Assembly: GCA_036873135.1 (NCBI GenBank)
Contig: JAPTYO010000009.1
Coordinates: 34,860,756 to 34,924,755 of the forward strand
DNA: 64,000 nucleotides
Source of the DNA: Clarkia xantiana subsp. parviflora
Taxonomy: Eukaryota; Streptophyta; Magnoliopsida; Myrtales; Onagraceae
Reading direction: 5' to 3'
Below are positions 32,760 to 43,999 of the stretch, piece after piece. The notes under the pieces are model-generated. The model saw nothing but the letters and a program-made list of their open reading frames with translations. It was not told where the DNA came from and did no database searches. Position 1 is the stretch's first letter; each line of letters starts with the position of its first letter. The position numbers and the translations under genes are program-made.

Positions 32760-35436
32760 TTAAGCTTGGTCCTTGTTGGAAGTTGGGTCCTCAGCAGCGT
32801 TGGAGGGAGTAGGATTAGGAGGGGCCTGGGTAGAAGGCTCCGCAGTCCGTGGAGTCGGGTCTACGGCATCAGTCTCATCACTCTCCGCAGGGAGGTTGAA
32901 GTACTTTTCCGCGATAGGGGCAAGGGTCTCGGACTTCTTAAAGTCGATGGAATCCTCGTATGCCGTGTAGAGCTCCTCGACGGCGTTGAACAGAACGTTC
33001 TCCACCTCGGTTTTGCAGAACCCCACGACATCCGCTTGGAAATCATCGGAGTTCCGATACTCCTCGCGACCCTGAGCCTTTGCCTCAGCCAGCTTGGCAG
33101 GAAATTCAGCCTTCTCGGCTTCAAGTCTCGCCTTGGCCTCCGCGAGAGCTTCCGCGAAAACGCCCTTCTCGTGGATGAGCTGCCTCTTCTCCGCCTCGTT
33201 CGGCCGCTGATCCTCCTGGACCATCCTCCGCTCCCGACGCAGGACGGCCTCATGATCTTGAACCTGCTTCTGCATGTCCCGTAGCCATCTCGTCAAGGAG
33301 GGTCCGTTCCTTGGCTATCTTGTCCCTGGCCGCTACAACCTCGTCGAGGTCAGCTTGGAGCTTGGCCAAAGCGTCGGGGTCCGACTTGGCTTGTGCCTCC
33401 TCCAAAGCACCCTTCAGAGCCAGGATGAAGCCGAAGCAGCGCTGCTGGTCCGCGGTTTCCTAAGACAAAAGGGAAAAAGGATTAAAATTCAATAATCGGA
33501 GGCAAGAACAAGGAAGGGAAGAATAAAGTAAAGGTAAAGTTTACCTCCATCCGACGGATAGCCATATTGCGGAGCTCCTCCTCGATGTCCTCCCGCGCCA
33601 AGGAGATTGGTCGCTTCAAGGCTGGAGGAATTGACCCTGCCAGCAGATGCAGGGCCAATTCAGGCTGAAGTCCCCCCGTTGGAGTGAGACCCCTTGGAGA
33701 GACTCGATCGGGTTCCAGGGAACCGTCTCCTGGTCGGGGGTGTAAACCTTGTAAAGATTTTCATCCACGAGGAGAGGAGGGATGACACTGGAAGCCTCAG
33801 CCGGAGGAGCCACCTCGGTCGGAGGCTCGGGAGTCGGAGTGCGGAGCTCTGGAGGAGGACTCCAGGACACGTCCTCCACGGTTGGCCTCAGGATGCTCCG
33901 ACCTGGCCTTCGGCGGGGAAGCAGGCCACCTTCATTTGGCTCCTCGGAGGAAGGAGAAGCCTCCAAGTCGGTCACCTGACGGAACTGAGCTTCCGTCGGG
34001 GTCTCCTCCATCATTGGCGCCTGTGGAGTCGCGGCCCGTGCTGGAGTAGCAGCCTTCCTCGGAGTGAGAGCCTCCGATGGACCTGCGGTTGCGGGACGAA
34101 TAAAGTCAGGCAGAGTATCATGGGGGCACCAGATGATTTGGCGCTCGAGATGTTGGTCCTTTCCAAAGAAGTTGTAGTATCCCGCCTTGAGAACGCGGGG
34201 GGTTTCTCCTCGAAGGATGTATTTGATTTCTCGAACCCGCGATTCCCGATCAGCGGGGATAAACTCCTCGGGGACCAGCTTCCTATATTTCTTAATAGCA
34301 CGACGAACACGCTTACCTTCCTCGGCGGTAGTAACCCCGAAGGCTTGGTCTATCTCCTCCCTTCTGGCCCGCTTGGCCACGACCTGTTCTTCGGTCGGAG
34401 GGGCAGCAGAAGATGAAGCTCCCTTTTTCAGCGACTTTCGCTTCCGCTTGGAGCCACCTTGGACGGCATCAGTCTCCCCCTGCTTCAACATGAGATGGGT
34501 CAGCAGAGATGCCTTCTTGGCTGTAAAAATGAAAAGACAAAGTGGTTATAAGTGTTACCCAGATGACCAAATCCTTGGAAACGGAGTCAAGGAGCCGGAC
34601 TCCGATATGAATCAAGTCCTTCTCCACGAGCTTGTTGGCGTCGAGGGGAATGAAGGATTCCCCCCAACGGTAAAGCTGGACCAGCTGGAGAGTGTTGAGG
34701 TCATCCTCGGTGTAGACCTCGAGCTTGGGAGCATGGTCTGCCACAACCTCCCATCGGGGCCATGGGACAGAGCTGTTTTGGACGAAGAAGTAATACTTCT
34801 TCCATCCGCTATTGTCGGACCCTGAATCACGAATAAGCACCCGATCCTTGTGGAACTTCCAGGTCTCGCTATCCCAGCCGAAACGTGAAAGTTTCTCCTT
34901 TGTCCACATGGGGAGTCGGGGGGAGAAGGAGCAAACACCAGCCTTATTACACTTCATTCCGTAGAAGGTGCGGAAGAGCAGCAAACTGTATGTCCACTGC
35001 TGGCGGAGGCATAGAAGCTGGAAAGCGTTCCACACGCGGATGGCGTGTGGAGAGAAGGTACAGGGGTGTGTCTTGTAGAAGTTGCACATCTCCACCAGGT
35101 TCCCGCAAAAAGGGAATCGAATCCCAGCGTTTATCTGCCCGGTGGAGACGAACACTTCTCCCTCTCGAGGACGCGTGACGATATGTTTCTTCCTGGTGGT
35201 TGGCTGAGACTCGTAGGGGAAGCGGGGCTCCCAGTCCGAGGTAATGCAGCCTTCTCGGAGAGCAAACTCGTACGAGGTCTCGGAAATCTCATTAACAGCA
35301 AGCTCAAAGGTAAAAGGGGTCCTTGCCCCAGAACTAGCCTCGTCTAAAAACGGTTACAAACAGGAAAACTTGAGAAAGGAGGAGAAGGTAACATCAGCAA
35401 ATCATAAAAACAGAGAAGGAAAACCTTACCAGACAT
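32760..35436 (-). pseudogene. Antisense intron-containing gene carried by copy 1
   Basis: It is opposite to gag-pol, between integrase and the 3' LTR. My model has exons 35436-35430 (ATG TCT G), 35343-34559, 34515-33545 and 33459-32760, all with GT-AG borders. Exons 1 to 3 join in phase. Exon 2 encodes FALREGCITS, then IRFPFCGNLVEMCNFYKTHP, QLLCLRQQW and SGWKKYYFFVQNSSV, reminiscent of the plant 'putative gypsy-type transposon' proteins (Transposase_28-like). Exon 3 is basic (KRKRKSLKKG), then Pro/Glu-rich. Exon 4 is a Glu/Ala/Lys-rich probable coiled coil. One frameshift near 33680 and another near 33290 break it. Its function is unknown; antisense extra ORFs are known in this lineage. Confidence 0.72.
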
Positions 35437-35932
35437 TGTTGATGATTTCTTGGAGAAGATGAAGAAGAATCGGAAGGACTGAAGACCTTGGATCACTTGA
35501 AGAGCAAAAGAAACTTGGAGAAGAAGCTTCGAGTTCGAAAATGGCAGAACTTCCAGAAATTGAGACGGTGAAGAAGAAGTGAATAATGCCAGGGTTTTAG
35601 CTTTTATAAGCAAAAGGACAACTGGATGGACTCAATCTTGACCGTTGAAGACGAAACGATTCAATCTTGATCGTCGAGATTATGGGGACGGTACGGAATA
35701 GACGTTGGTGACGTAATGAGTGCTTTTTCAGAAAGCAGCAGTCACGCCGATTTGAGCGTCGTTTCATAATCCCCAGCATTTAATGCTGCAGTAACCGAGG
35801 AGTCTCCTCGGATTTGGCAACTGCCCATAGAGTCCAGCAGGGCCCAAGGCAGTCATGAGTGAGAAACTTTGTCATTCGATAATTGCGCGCAAGGCAAAAG
35901 CCTCCGATTGAGATATCAAGAGGCCTGAAGAC
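35437..35932. other. Copy 1 sequence between the antisense gene and the copy 2 insertion
   Basis: On the minus strand this should be the promoter and 5' leader of the antisense gene (purine-rich on the plus strand at 35450-35590). The copy 1 sequence resumes at 45239 with related AAAAGCCTCCGATGG words. No sense-strand gene is seen. Confidence 0.5.
35928..35932. repeat. Target-site duplication AAGAC of copy 2 (left)
   Basis: Matches 45234-45238 on the other side of copy 2. Confidence 0.9.
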
Positions 35933-36647
35933 TGATGGGTTCGACTACAGCCGTTAGGCCCTTTAACGGTGAGGAAACGGCAAATAGGCCCGGTGGGCCC
36001 TGAACGAAGGCCAAGATGGCCCAGACAAAGGATCCCGACGAAGGGAGCCCGAGGATGAGAGGTCCCGACAGAGTAGGACCTGACAAGCGAGCTGAACGCT
36101 CCCGACGAGATGCCTCTGAGTAGGCCCCGATGACGAATCCCTGAGAACAATAGGCCCTGTCACGATGACGAGGGGCCCCGAGCGGTGACACAACGAGATA
36201 ACTCTGGAGTCCCCGATATTAGTCGGGACTCGTTATCAGAGGATAAGGCCGAGATACGCGGGGCGTGGCCGAGATACGCGGAACGTGGTTAAGATACACG
36301 GAGCGTGGCCGAGATACGCGGGGCGTGGCCGAGATAAGCGAGATCATGTCCTAGATAGGCGGGATCACACCCGAGATACACGGGATACGGGCTAACCACC
36401 CCCAACGGTTCACCAGGTAACTGAGGTATCTCTTCGCCTATAAAAGGGCAAGAGGTCACCTCAGATCACTTACGTTGAAACACCTTACTTGAGATTACTG
36501 CTTGCCAGTCCGTACGAGACACTCATTTAAGCATCGGAGAGGGATTCTGGGTCACCGCCCGGTCTATCCCCTCTTGCAGGATTGCGTGGAGCAAAGGAGC
36601 TAGGATCGCCGTTAAAGATCGTACCGGAGTTCCACCGTGATCCAACA
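35933..36647 (+). mobile_element. Copy 2 5' LTR
   Basis: TGATGGGTTCGACTACAGCC...GTGATCCAACA. A TATA box, CCTATAAAAGGG, lies at 36437-36448; the 3' LTR has CCTACAAAAGGG there. A 20-bp tandem array sits at 36247-36362. Confidence 0.93.
36247..36362 (+). repeat. 20-bp tandem repeats in the LTR (CCGAGATACGCGGGGCGTGG)
   Basis: About five degenerate units upstream of the TATA box. The same array occurs at 44830-44945 and, in more diverged form, at 45730-45840. Confidence 0.88.
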
Positions 36648-36666
36648 TTGGCGCCGTCTGTGGGAA
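36648..36666 (+). other. Copy 2 primer-binding site
   Basis: TTGGCGCCGTCTGTGGGAA directly after the LTR, the usual place for the minus-strand primer. I do not assign the tRNA. Confidence 0.8.
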
Positions 36667-36701
36667 TCTAACAAAAAGCTGATACACCTTCTACTCGTTC
36701 A

Positions 36702-38330
36702 ATGGCGGCTGGCAAGCAAAGAAGGCAAGGACAATCTGGTGGTTCCCGTCACCCCGCTGCGACAACCCTGAATTCACTACCAGAACAGGAGGAAAACCAG
36801 AACCATCCCGCTGCTGAGCTCTCCCAGACAGGAGGGCATAATGAAGGTCCCGAAGAGATTGCTGCTCAGCACCAGGGCAATAGGGAGCAGGAGGCTCCCC
36901 CAGCTACGAATCTGACGAGGGCTGTGGCAGAAGCCATGCCTATGTTTTTGGCAGCCGTGGAGGCTCTCTTGGATCGGAGAGAGGCTGCGAGGAGGCAGGA
37001 GGAGATGCCCCCGTTAGAAGAAGCGCCCCCACCAACAGAGTTTTCGGAACGTACAGGAGGTTCCGCCCCGAGGCCAGGACAGGAGTAGGGTGTCCATTCA
37101 GCCAGAGAGATTCGTGGTTGATGGGCCAGGACCAGTACAGCACAGGACCATTCCCCTGAATGGTCCCATCACCCCCGATCAGGTGGTAAAGATCGTGAAC
37201 ATCTGCATGGGAGAGCAGAAGCCGCTGGTGTCGGAGCTGAGGGATCGATCTACTCATCCCTTCGTTCCTCGACTCATAGACACCCTAGCCCCGCCAGGGC
37301 TGGGTATCCCCACGATAAAGGAATACGATGGCGAAGGAGATCCGGTTCGTCATGTCCAGAAGCACCTCATGGCGTGTCTGGGAAGAGCCCCGAATGAAGA
37401 TATAGTGTGTACGCTGTTCCTGAACACACTTGGGGAAAGAGCCCTGACCTGGTTCTTTAGCCTGCCCCCAGGCTGCATCACTTGCTGGGCAGATATGCAC
37501 GACCGATTCATTCAGCAGTACCAGGGTCGTAGACGTTTGCTGAAGAGTGTAAGGTCCCTGACCCAGGTGGTTCAGAGGCCCGACGAATCACTGGCACACT
37601 ATTACCAGCGGTACACTGCCAGTGTGGCGGAAATTGATGAGGAGATCTCGGAGGGTGAAACCATCCGTACATTCATTCGGAACCTAACGGCCCCCTACGG
37701 TTCCGACCTAATGCACAGCGTGGCTGAGAAAGCTGTGTGGAATATGGAGGCACTGCAGAAGAGGTAAAACGGCAAATCGATGTCCAGGAGTCAAAGATAG
37801 CCGCGGGAGAGTTGGAGCCCCCAAAGTCGAACAAAGGGAAGCAGTCGGTTAAACCTTTTGACGATCGTAAGTCAAAGGGTAAACCCGAAAGTAGTCGGAA
37901 TCGAGGCCGCCCTGATCGAAGGGACGATAGGCGTTCTTTAAGGACGGATAAGCGGGAGGATCTCGACATTCCTCTCAACTGCTCTAAGGCGGAGGTACTA
38001 ACGGTCATGGAACGACAAGGTATCTCAAGGTACCCCCCAAAGAAGGATGGAGAATTCTTGGGATCTCGCACGGATCGCTACTGCCGATTTCACCGCGCAA
38101 ATGGTCACGACACCAACCATTGTCGGGAACTGAAGAAGGAGATCGAAAAGCTGATCCAGAAGGGGAAGCTCAAGGAATTCGTCGGGGATAAGCGGTGTCG
38201 ATCCCGCTCTCGGTCCCGATCGCGGTCCCGTTCCCGATCCCGCGATCGGTCCCCAAAGAAGAAGAGAACCGACCCAGAGTCATCCGGTGCTCGTAAGGAG
38301 AGACGGGGCACTATCAATGTGATTCATGGA
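36702..38330 (+). pseudogene. Copy 2 gag
   Basis: It starts MAAGKQRRQGQSGG at 36702. A frame change at about 37086 precedes the core (PGPVQHRTIPLNGPITPDQ, CLGRAPNEDIVC, TWFFSLPPGCITCWADMHD, HYYQRYTASVAEIDEEI). A one-base deletion near 37760 shifts the frame again. The C-terminal part has the zinc-knuckle-like YCRFHRANGHDTNHC (about 38080-38124), then KGKLKEFVGDK and a run of Arg-Ser dipeptides ending RDRSPKKK (38194-38262). Both frameshifts must be bridged to give a full Gag. Confidence 0.88.
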
Positions 38331-40560
38331 GGGTTTGCTGCTGGAGGTGATACTTCATCCGCCCGAGAGGTTTACGCCTCTAGAATCCCTACGACGGTGG
38401 TGCTGGGTAAGAGGTCCCGATCCTGGACCCTGAAAGAAGAGATGGTAATTTCTTTTTCGTCGGAAGATCTCATAGGCGTAGAGACTCCACACGATGACGC
38501 CTTGGTTGTAACCTTGGATGTAGACGGGTTCGAAATGAAGCGAATTCTGATCGACGGAGGAAGCTCCTCCGATATCCTATTTATGGACGCGCTGGAGGCC
38601 ATGGGAAAAACGAAGAAAGATCTGAAGGAGGCAAACTTCCCGATGGTCGGGTTCTCTGGCTCAACCTCCTATCCGCTAGGCGTAATCACCTTACCAGTGG
38701 AGTTTGGTAGTGGGTGGAAATCAGAAAGGAGGAACGTGGAGTTCGTAGTAGTTGATTCCGCGGGGACTTACAACGCGATTATCGGGAGAACCACCATCAA
38801 CTCTCTGATGGCGGTTGCCTCGACAGTACACCAGAAGATGAAGTTCCCGACCGACCACGGGGTCGGAGAAGTCAAGGGTGACCAGGTAGCTTCCCGAAAA
38901 TACTATGTTAATGCCACCCGAAGGAGGAGGCGAGAAGCCATGACTGTCCTCCAAACAGATACAGATCCTAGAGAGGAGTTCGGGCGTCCCGCCCCCGTAG
39001 AAGATTTAAAAGAAGTCGAGATTGACGGACCTCAGCGGAAGGTGAAAATCGGGTCTGCTTTGACCGAGAAAACAGCCCGAGAATTGATTGAGTTGCTGAA
39101 GGAGTTCAAGGAGCTGTTTGTCTGGTCCCCGAGCGACATGCCAGGAATCAGTCCCGATGTGATCGTACACGAGCTGAAGATAGACCCCGCAATCAAGCCT
39201 ATTACACAAAAAAGGCGTCCGATGGGCACAGATAAGAAGATCGCGATCCAGCAGGAGGTGGGCAGGTTGCTCGATGCTGGGTTTATTAAAGAGCTCCGAT
39301 TCCAAACTTGGGTTGCTAATCCGGTGCTGGTGAGGAAGACTAACGGGAAATGGCGAATGTGTGTGGATTTCCGCGACCTGAATAAGGCTTGCCCGAAGGA
39401 CTGTTATCCGCTCCCGAGAATTGACCAGCTGGTGGATGCTACGTCGGGACATGAGCTGTTGAGTTTTATGGATGCGTATTCAGGCTACAACCAGATCAAG
39501 ATGGCCAAGGAAGACGCTCCCCACACAACGTTCTACGCAGACAGTGACATTTATCATTACGATGTCATGCCTTTCGGGTTGATCAATGCTGGGGCAACCT
39601 ACCAGCGGATGGTGAACAAGCTGTTCGGAGATATGTTGGGTGAAACCATGGAGGCTTACGTGGACGATATGCTGGTGAAGTCCCGACAAGCTGAGGATCA
39701 TGTACACAACTTAACCATGGCGTTTGAGCGGATGAGGCTTCATCAAGTTCGCCTAAACCCGACGAAATGCGCTTTTGGAGTTCACTCAGGGAAATTTTTG
39801 GGCTTTATGGTGAGCCAGAGAGGAATTGAGGTGAATCCCGAGAAGCTAAGGGCGATTGAGGAGATGCAGTCTCCGATAAACCATCAGGAGGTACAAGTGC
39901 TGAATGGCCGACTAGCTGCAATGAATCGCTTCCTGTCCAAAGCCAGCGACCGATCAATGCCATTTTTCGAAGTCCTGAGGGCCAACAAGAAATTCGAGTG
40001 GACCGCCAAGTGTGAAGAGGCGTTCCAAGCACTCAAGCAGCACCTTCGCACCCTCCCGCTGTTGGCGAAACCGGTTCCAGGCGAGCCGCTCTATCTTTAT
40101 TTGGCTGTTTCTGAATTTGCCCTTAGCTCTGTGTTAGTGAAGGTTGTCGAGGGTAATCAAGTCCCCGTCTATTATGTAAGCAAGGCGTTTGCCAAGTCTG
40201 AATTAAATTATACTGCCGTTGAGAAGTACCTCTTTGCGTTGATTATTACGGCTCGGAAGCTAAGGCCTTATTTCCACGCACACGAGATCACTGTGCTAAC
40301 TAACCAGCCTTTGAAGCATTTTTTGAACCGACCGGATGCGTCGGGAAGATTAGTGAAATGGGCAGTAGAGCTTAGTGAGTTTCGCATACACTTTGCTCCA
40401 AGAACGGCTATCAAGGGCCAGGCATTGGCGGATTTCATAGCAGAATCTAGAGACCCCGATCTAGAAGAAGCGGGCCCTGTAGAGGGGGCAACTATGGAGG
40501 TCCCGATAGAAGAACAACCAGAGAGGGCAGAGCAATCAAAACAGCCAAACGAAGAAAACA
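38331..40560 (+). pseudogene. Copy 2 protease, reverse transcriptase and first RNase H
   Basis: One open frame (37737-40649, 970 codons with the gag tail) spans these domains. Protease: LDVDGFEMKRILIDGGSSS with catalytic Asp at 38553-38555. RT: ANPVLVRKTNGKWRMCVDF, YPLPRIDQLVD, SFMDAYSGYNQI, and YVDD at 39657-39668. RNase H: PVPGEPLYLYLAVSEF, YYVSKAFAKSELNY, LTNQPLKHFLNRPDASGR, to IHFAPRTAIKGQALADFIAE. The key residues look intact. The frame is lost just after it at the 26-bp duplication. Confidence 0.92.
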
Positions 40561-41191
40561 CCTGGGAAATGTACACGGACAAAACACCTGGGAAATGTAC
40601 ACGGACGGCTCCTCGAGTTCAGAGGGATCAGGAGCGGGTTTTTTGTTGATACCACCGGGCGAAGGTGAACCGCTCCGATACGCCTTAGCTTTAACATTCA
40701 AGGCCACAAACAACGAAGCGGAGTATGAGGCTCTTATCACGGGTTTGAAAATTGCTAGAGGCACGGGAGTCGATCACTTGAGAGTAAAGTGTGATGCAGC
40801 TTTGATCGTGAACCAGGTTCAAGGGCGATACGAGGCAAGGAGCCCGATAATGAAGAAGTATCTACGAGAGGTACAAACCTTGAAGGAGAGCTTTAAAAGC
40901 TTCGACATCGAGGCAATCCCGAGGGAGGAAAACGTAGAGGCAGACGCCCTGAGCAAATTTGCCCTGGGGACACCCTTGGAGGAAAATCGGAAGGTGCACT
41001 TCTTGGAGAAGGTGATCCTATCAACCATCGACCCGACGCAGGTGTGTACCATTGAGGCAAAATCGGAGGAGGAGCCCACTTGGATGATCCCGATAGTCGC
41101 GTACCTTACTACGGGGGAAGTCCCCGATGATAAAGTAGCAGCAGACAGGATACGTCGGATCGCGGCTAACTACGTGATGCTAGACGATTAG
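40561..41191 (+). pseudogene. Copy 2 second (archaeal-like) RNase H domain
   Basis: MYTDGSSSSEGSGAGFLLIP, ATNNEAEYEALITGL, KCDAALIVNQVQGRYEA and EADALSKFA follow the pattern of the extra RNase H-like domain of Tat elements. A 26-bp tandem duplication (40555-40580 and 40581-40606) shifts the frame at its start. The domain ends at an amber codon (41189-41191) where copy 1 has Gln (NQLYK versus D-stop-LYK). Confidence 0.9.
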
Positions 41192-42319
41192 CTGTACAAG
41201 AAGGGCTGGTTCTCGACTCCGTACTTGAAGTGTGTGGCAGAACCCGATACAGATCGAATCCTGAAGGAGGTGCATGAAGGGGTCGCGGCTTGTCATGAAG
41301 GAGCCCGATCCATTATGAGGAAGGTGTTGAACTTGGGCTATTATTGGCCCACGATGAGCAAGGAAGCAACGGCGTTGGTCCGATCCTGTGACGCGTGCCA
41401 GAGGTACGCCCCGAGTATCGTGGCTCCGGCCGCTAATCTGACATCCATCAAGAGCGCTTGGCCCTTCGCGCAGTGGGGCATCGACTTGGTGGGACCTCTT
41501 CCACAAGCACAAGGTCAATGTAAGTATTTACTTGTAGCAATCGATTATTTTTCGAAATGGATAGAGGCGAAGGCATTGGTCAGAACGACGGGGAATCAGA
41601 TCGTCAAGTTCCTCCAGACCCACATTGTATCCAGATACGGGATTCCTAAGGTGGTGATCAGCGACAATGGTCCACCATTTAACGGCTCTCAGGTGAGGGA
41701 GTATCTGGAGGAGTTGAACATCGAGCATCGGACTGCTTCCGTACGCCATGCTCAGACTAATGGCCAGGTGGAGTCAGCCAACAAAATCGTGATGGATGGC
41801 CTGAAGAAGAGGGTCTATGCCTTGAAGGGCAAGTGGCTGAACGAACTGGAAAACGTGATTTGGGCTATTAGAACGACACCCAAACGATCAACAGGGGAGA
41901 CTCCGTTTGGCCTCGTTTATGGCACGGAGGCTGTCGCCCCCGTGGAGGTAGCTGCGGCGTCCCATCGGATGAGATATTACGAACCTCTGACGAATGATGA
42001 GATAAGACGTCTGGACTTGGAATTGCTCGAAGAGAAGAGGTGGGAAGCCGATGAAGTCCAAGCTCGAATGCGTTTGGCGACGGCCAGGTACTACAATCGG
42101 CGAGTAAAGTCCCGACAGTTCTTCGTCGGGGAGCTGGTTTGGCGTCGCAACGAGTTTACCCTGTTGGATCGAATCAACAAGATGTCACCAAAATGGGAAG
42201 GACCTTATAAGGTCGTGGGCATGCCAGCTCCAAATGCGTACAAATTGGAAGACCTCGATGGCAGAGTATTGAAGCATTCTTTTAGTGGCGAACACTTGAA
42301 GAAACACCATGCACGATGA
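41192..42319 (+). pseudogene. Copy 2 integrase
   Basis: It follows the amber stop in the same frame. The zinc-binding block HEGVAACHEGARSIMRK...CDACQRYAP (about 41274-41411) precedes the catalytic core GIDLVGPLPQ, ISDNGPPFNG (Asp codon at 41663-41665) and NGQVESANKIVMD, giving a D, D-35-E triad that appears intact. The C-terminal region WEGPYKVVGMPAPNAYKLED ends at HLKKHHAR. Only read-through or repair of the upstream lesions would connect it to RT. Confidence 0.92.
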
Positions 42320-43000
42320 AAAGCCGCCTTCAGTGGTGCACGATATTAAGTCGCCTTAAGGGGCGCAAGTTGAAAAGTCGCCTTAAGTGGTGCACGATGA
42401 AAAGTCGCCTTCAGTGGTGCACGATATTAAGTCGCCTTAAGGGGCGCAAGTTGAAAAGCCGCCTTAAGTGGTGCACGATGAAAAGTCGCCTTCAGCGGTG
42501 CACGATATTAAGTCGCCTTAAGGGGCGCAAGTTGAAAAGTCGCCTTGAGTGGTGCACGAGAAAAGTCGCCTTCAGTGGTGCACGATATTAAGTCGCCTTA
42601 AGGGGCGCAAGTTGAAAAGTCGCCTTAAGTGGTGCACGATGAAAAGTCGCCTTCAGTGGTGCACGATATTAAGTCGCCTTAAGGGGCGCAAGTTGAAAAG
42701 TCGCCTTAAGTGGTGCACGATGAAAAGTCGCCTTCAGTGGTGCACGATATTAAGTCGCCTTAAGGGGCGCAAGTTGAAAATTCGCCTTAAATGGTGCACG
42801 AGAAAAGTCGCCTTCAGTGGTGCACGATATTAAGTCGCCTTAAGGGGCGCAAGTTGAAAAGTCGCCTTAAGTGGTGCACGATGAAAAGTCGCATTCAGTG
42901 GTGCATGATATTAAGTCGCCTAGGGTGGCGCAAGTTGAAAAAGTCGCCTTAAGTGGTGCCCGATGTAAAATCGCCTTAAGTGGTGTATGCTGTTTATCAT
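42318..43000 (+). repeat. 81-bp tandem array downstream of integrase (copy 2)
   Basis: About eight units of 81 bp (for example 42342 to 42423), each made of three related 27-bp pieces: AAGTCGCCTTCAGTGGTGCACGAT, ATTAAGTCGCCTTAAGGGGCGCAAG and TTGAAAAGTCGCCTTAAGTGGTGCACG. It begins two bases before the integrase stop codon. Degenerate relatives continue to about 43450. Confidence 0.92.
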
Positions 43001-43560
43001 TTAATTCGATGTAAGCCAATTTTGTGCCATCAATAAATAAAGAGGTTGCTTCCGACCAAGATTATTCTTAGATTTATTCTAAGCTTTATAAAGTCTCCTT
43101 GAGTGGTGCACGAGAAAAGTCGCCTTGAGTGGTGCACGAGAAAAGTCGCCTTCAGTGGTGCATAATATTAAGTCGCCTTAGGTGGCGCAAGTTGAAAAGT
43201 CGTCTTAAGTGATGCACAAGAAAAGTCGCCTTAAGTGGTGCACGAGATAAAGTCGTCTTAGGTGATGCATGAGATTAAGACGTCTTAAGTGATGCGCGAA
43301 GCTAAGTCATCTTAAGTGATGCATGTTTCTTGGATTTATTCTAAGCATTGAAAAATCGCCTTTTGTGGTACATGATGGTAAGTCGCCTTAAGTGGTGCAA
43401 ATTAATAAATCATCTTGAGTGATGTACGAGAATGTCTTAAGTGCCGAAGTATCGACCTAAGCAACTATAGTAAAGCCACTTGGAGAAGTGCATCGGAAAG
43501 ATCGGAACTAAGGAAGTCTGATAAATTGATAAGGGCTCGAAGGCCCGATGATTACAAAAG
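43001..43560 (+). repeat. Degenerate continuation of the copy 2 3' repeats
   Basis: Scattered AAGTCGCCTTAAGTGGTGCA-like and AAGTCATCTTAAGTGATG-like units, with a GATTTATTCTAAGC word at 43070 and 43332. No gene seen. Confidence 0.7.
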
Positions 43561-43598
43561 GAGGAGAATACAAAGATTCTAGCGATAAGCAATTAGGC

Positions 43599-43999
43599 CT
43601 AATCCTTGTTAGCGGCATCAACGGGAACAGGGTCCGCAAGGTCTAGGGCAGAAGGCTCCACAGGGTCAGCCGTTGGAGGATTGGCTATCGGGGTCATGGG
43701 ATCGAGGAGTTTCCGATGAAGAAGTAGCTCCTCTTCACTCTGAACTTGTGGTGTGCATTTCCGGCCATGAGCATCGGCTTCTCTGGTGGAAGTGATACAT
43801 CCTTCCCGGAGAGCTGCATCATAAGCAGTGCTGAAAATTTCGTTCAGAACATAGTCGAAGTTGAAAGGCTTCCTTCCCTCGAACCCAGATCCACCGTCTG
43901 AAATCAGCCATTGAAAGGACGTTAGGTTTTTCCGGAAAACTACAATCAAACTAAGCAAAGACGAAGGCGAACAATAGAGAAGAAACCCTTACCTGACAT
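43599..43999 (-). pseudogene. Antisense ORF remnant of copy 2
   Basis: Exon 1 is ATG TCA G (43999-43993) followed by GTAAGG, as in copy 1. Exon 2 starts after an AG at 43897 and reads in phase DGGSGFEGRKPFNFDYVLNE and then ALREGCITS, matching copy 1 exon 2 (YEFALREGCITSDWE). It then jumps to a Pro/Ala-rich end (DPVPVDAANKD) like the end of copy 1 exon 4 (SNKDQA). An internal deletion therefore fused the start and end of the gene. Confidence 0.7.

Noticed and set aside
32655..33284. 209-codon plus-strand frame after integrase
   Set aside because: It is the shadow of the antisense gene exon 4, whose minus-strand frame has the plausible coiled-coil composition and splice sites.
42318..43000. 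Repeat protein gene (frame MKSRLQWCT...)
   Set aside because: The open frames follow from an 81-bp period divisible by three, located in the 3' region of copy 2, with no conserved start.
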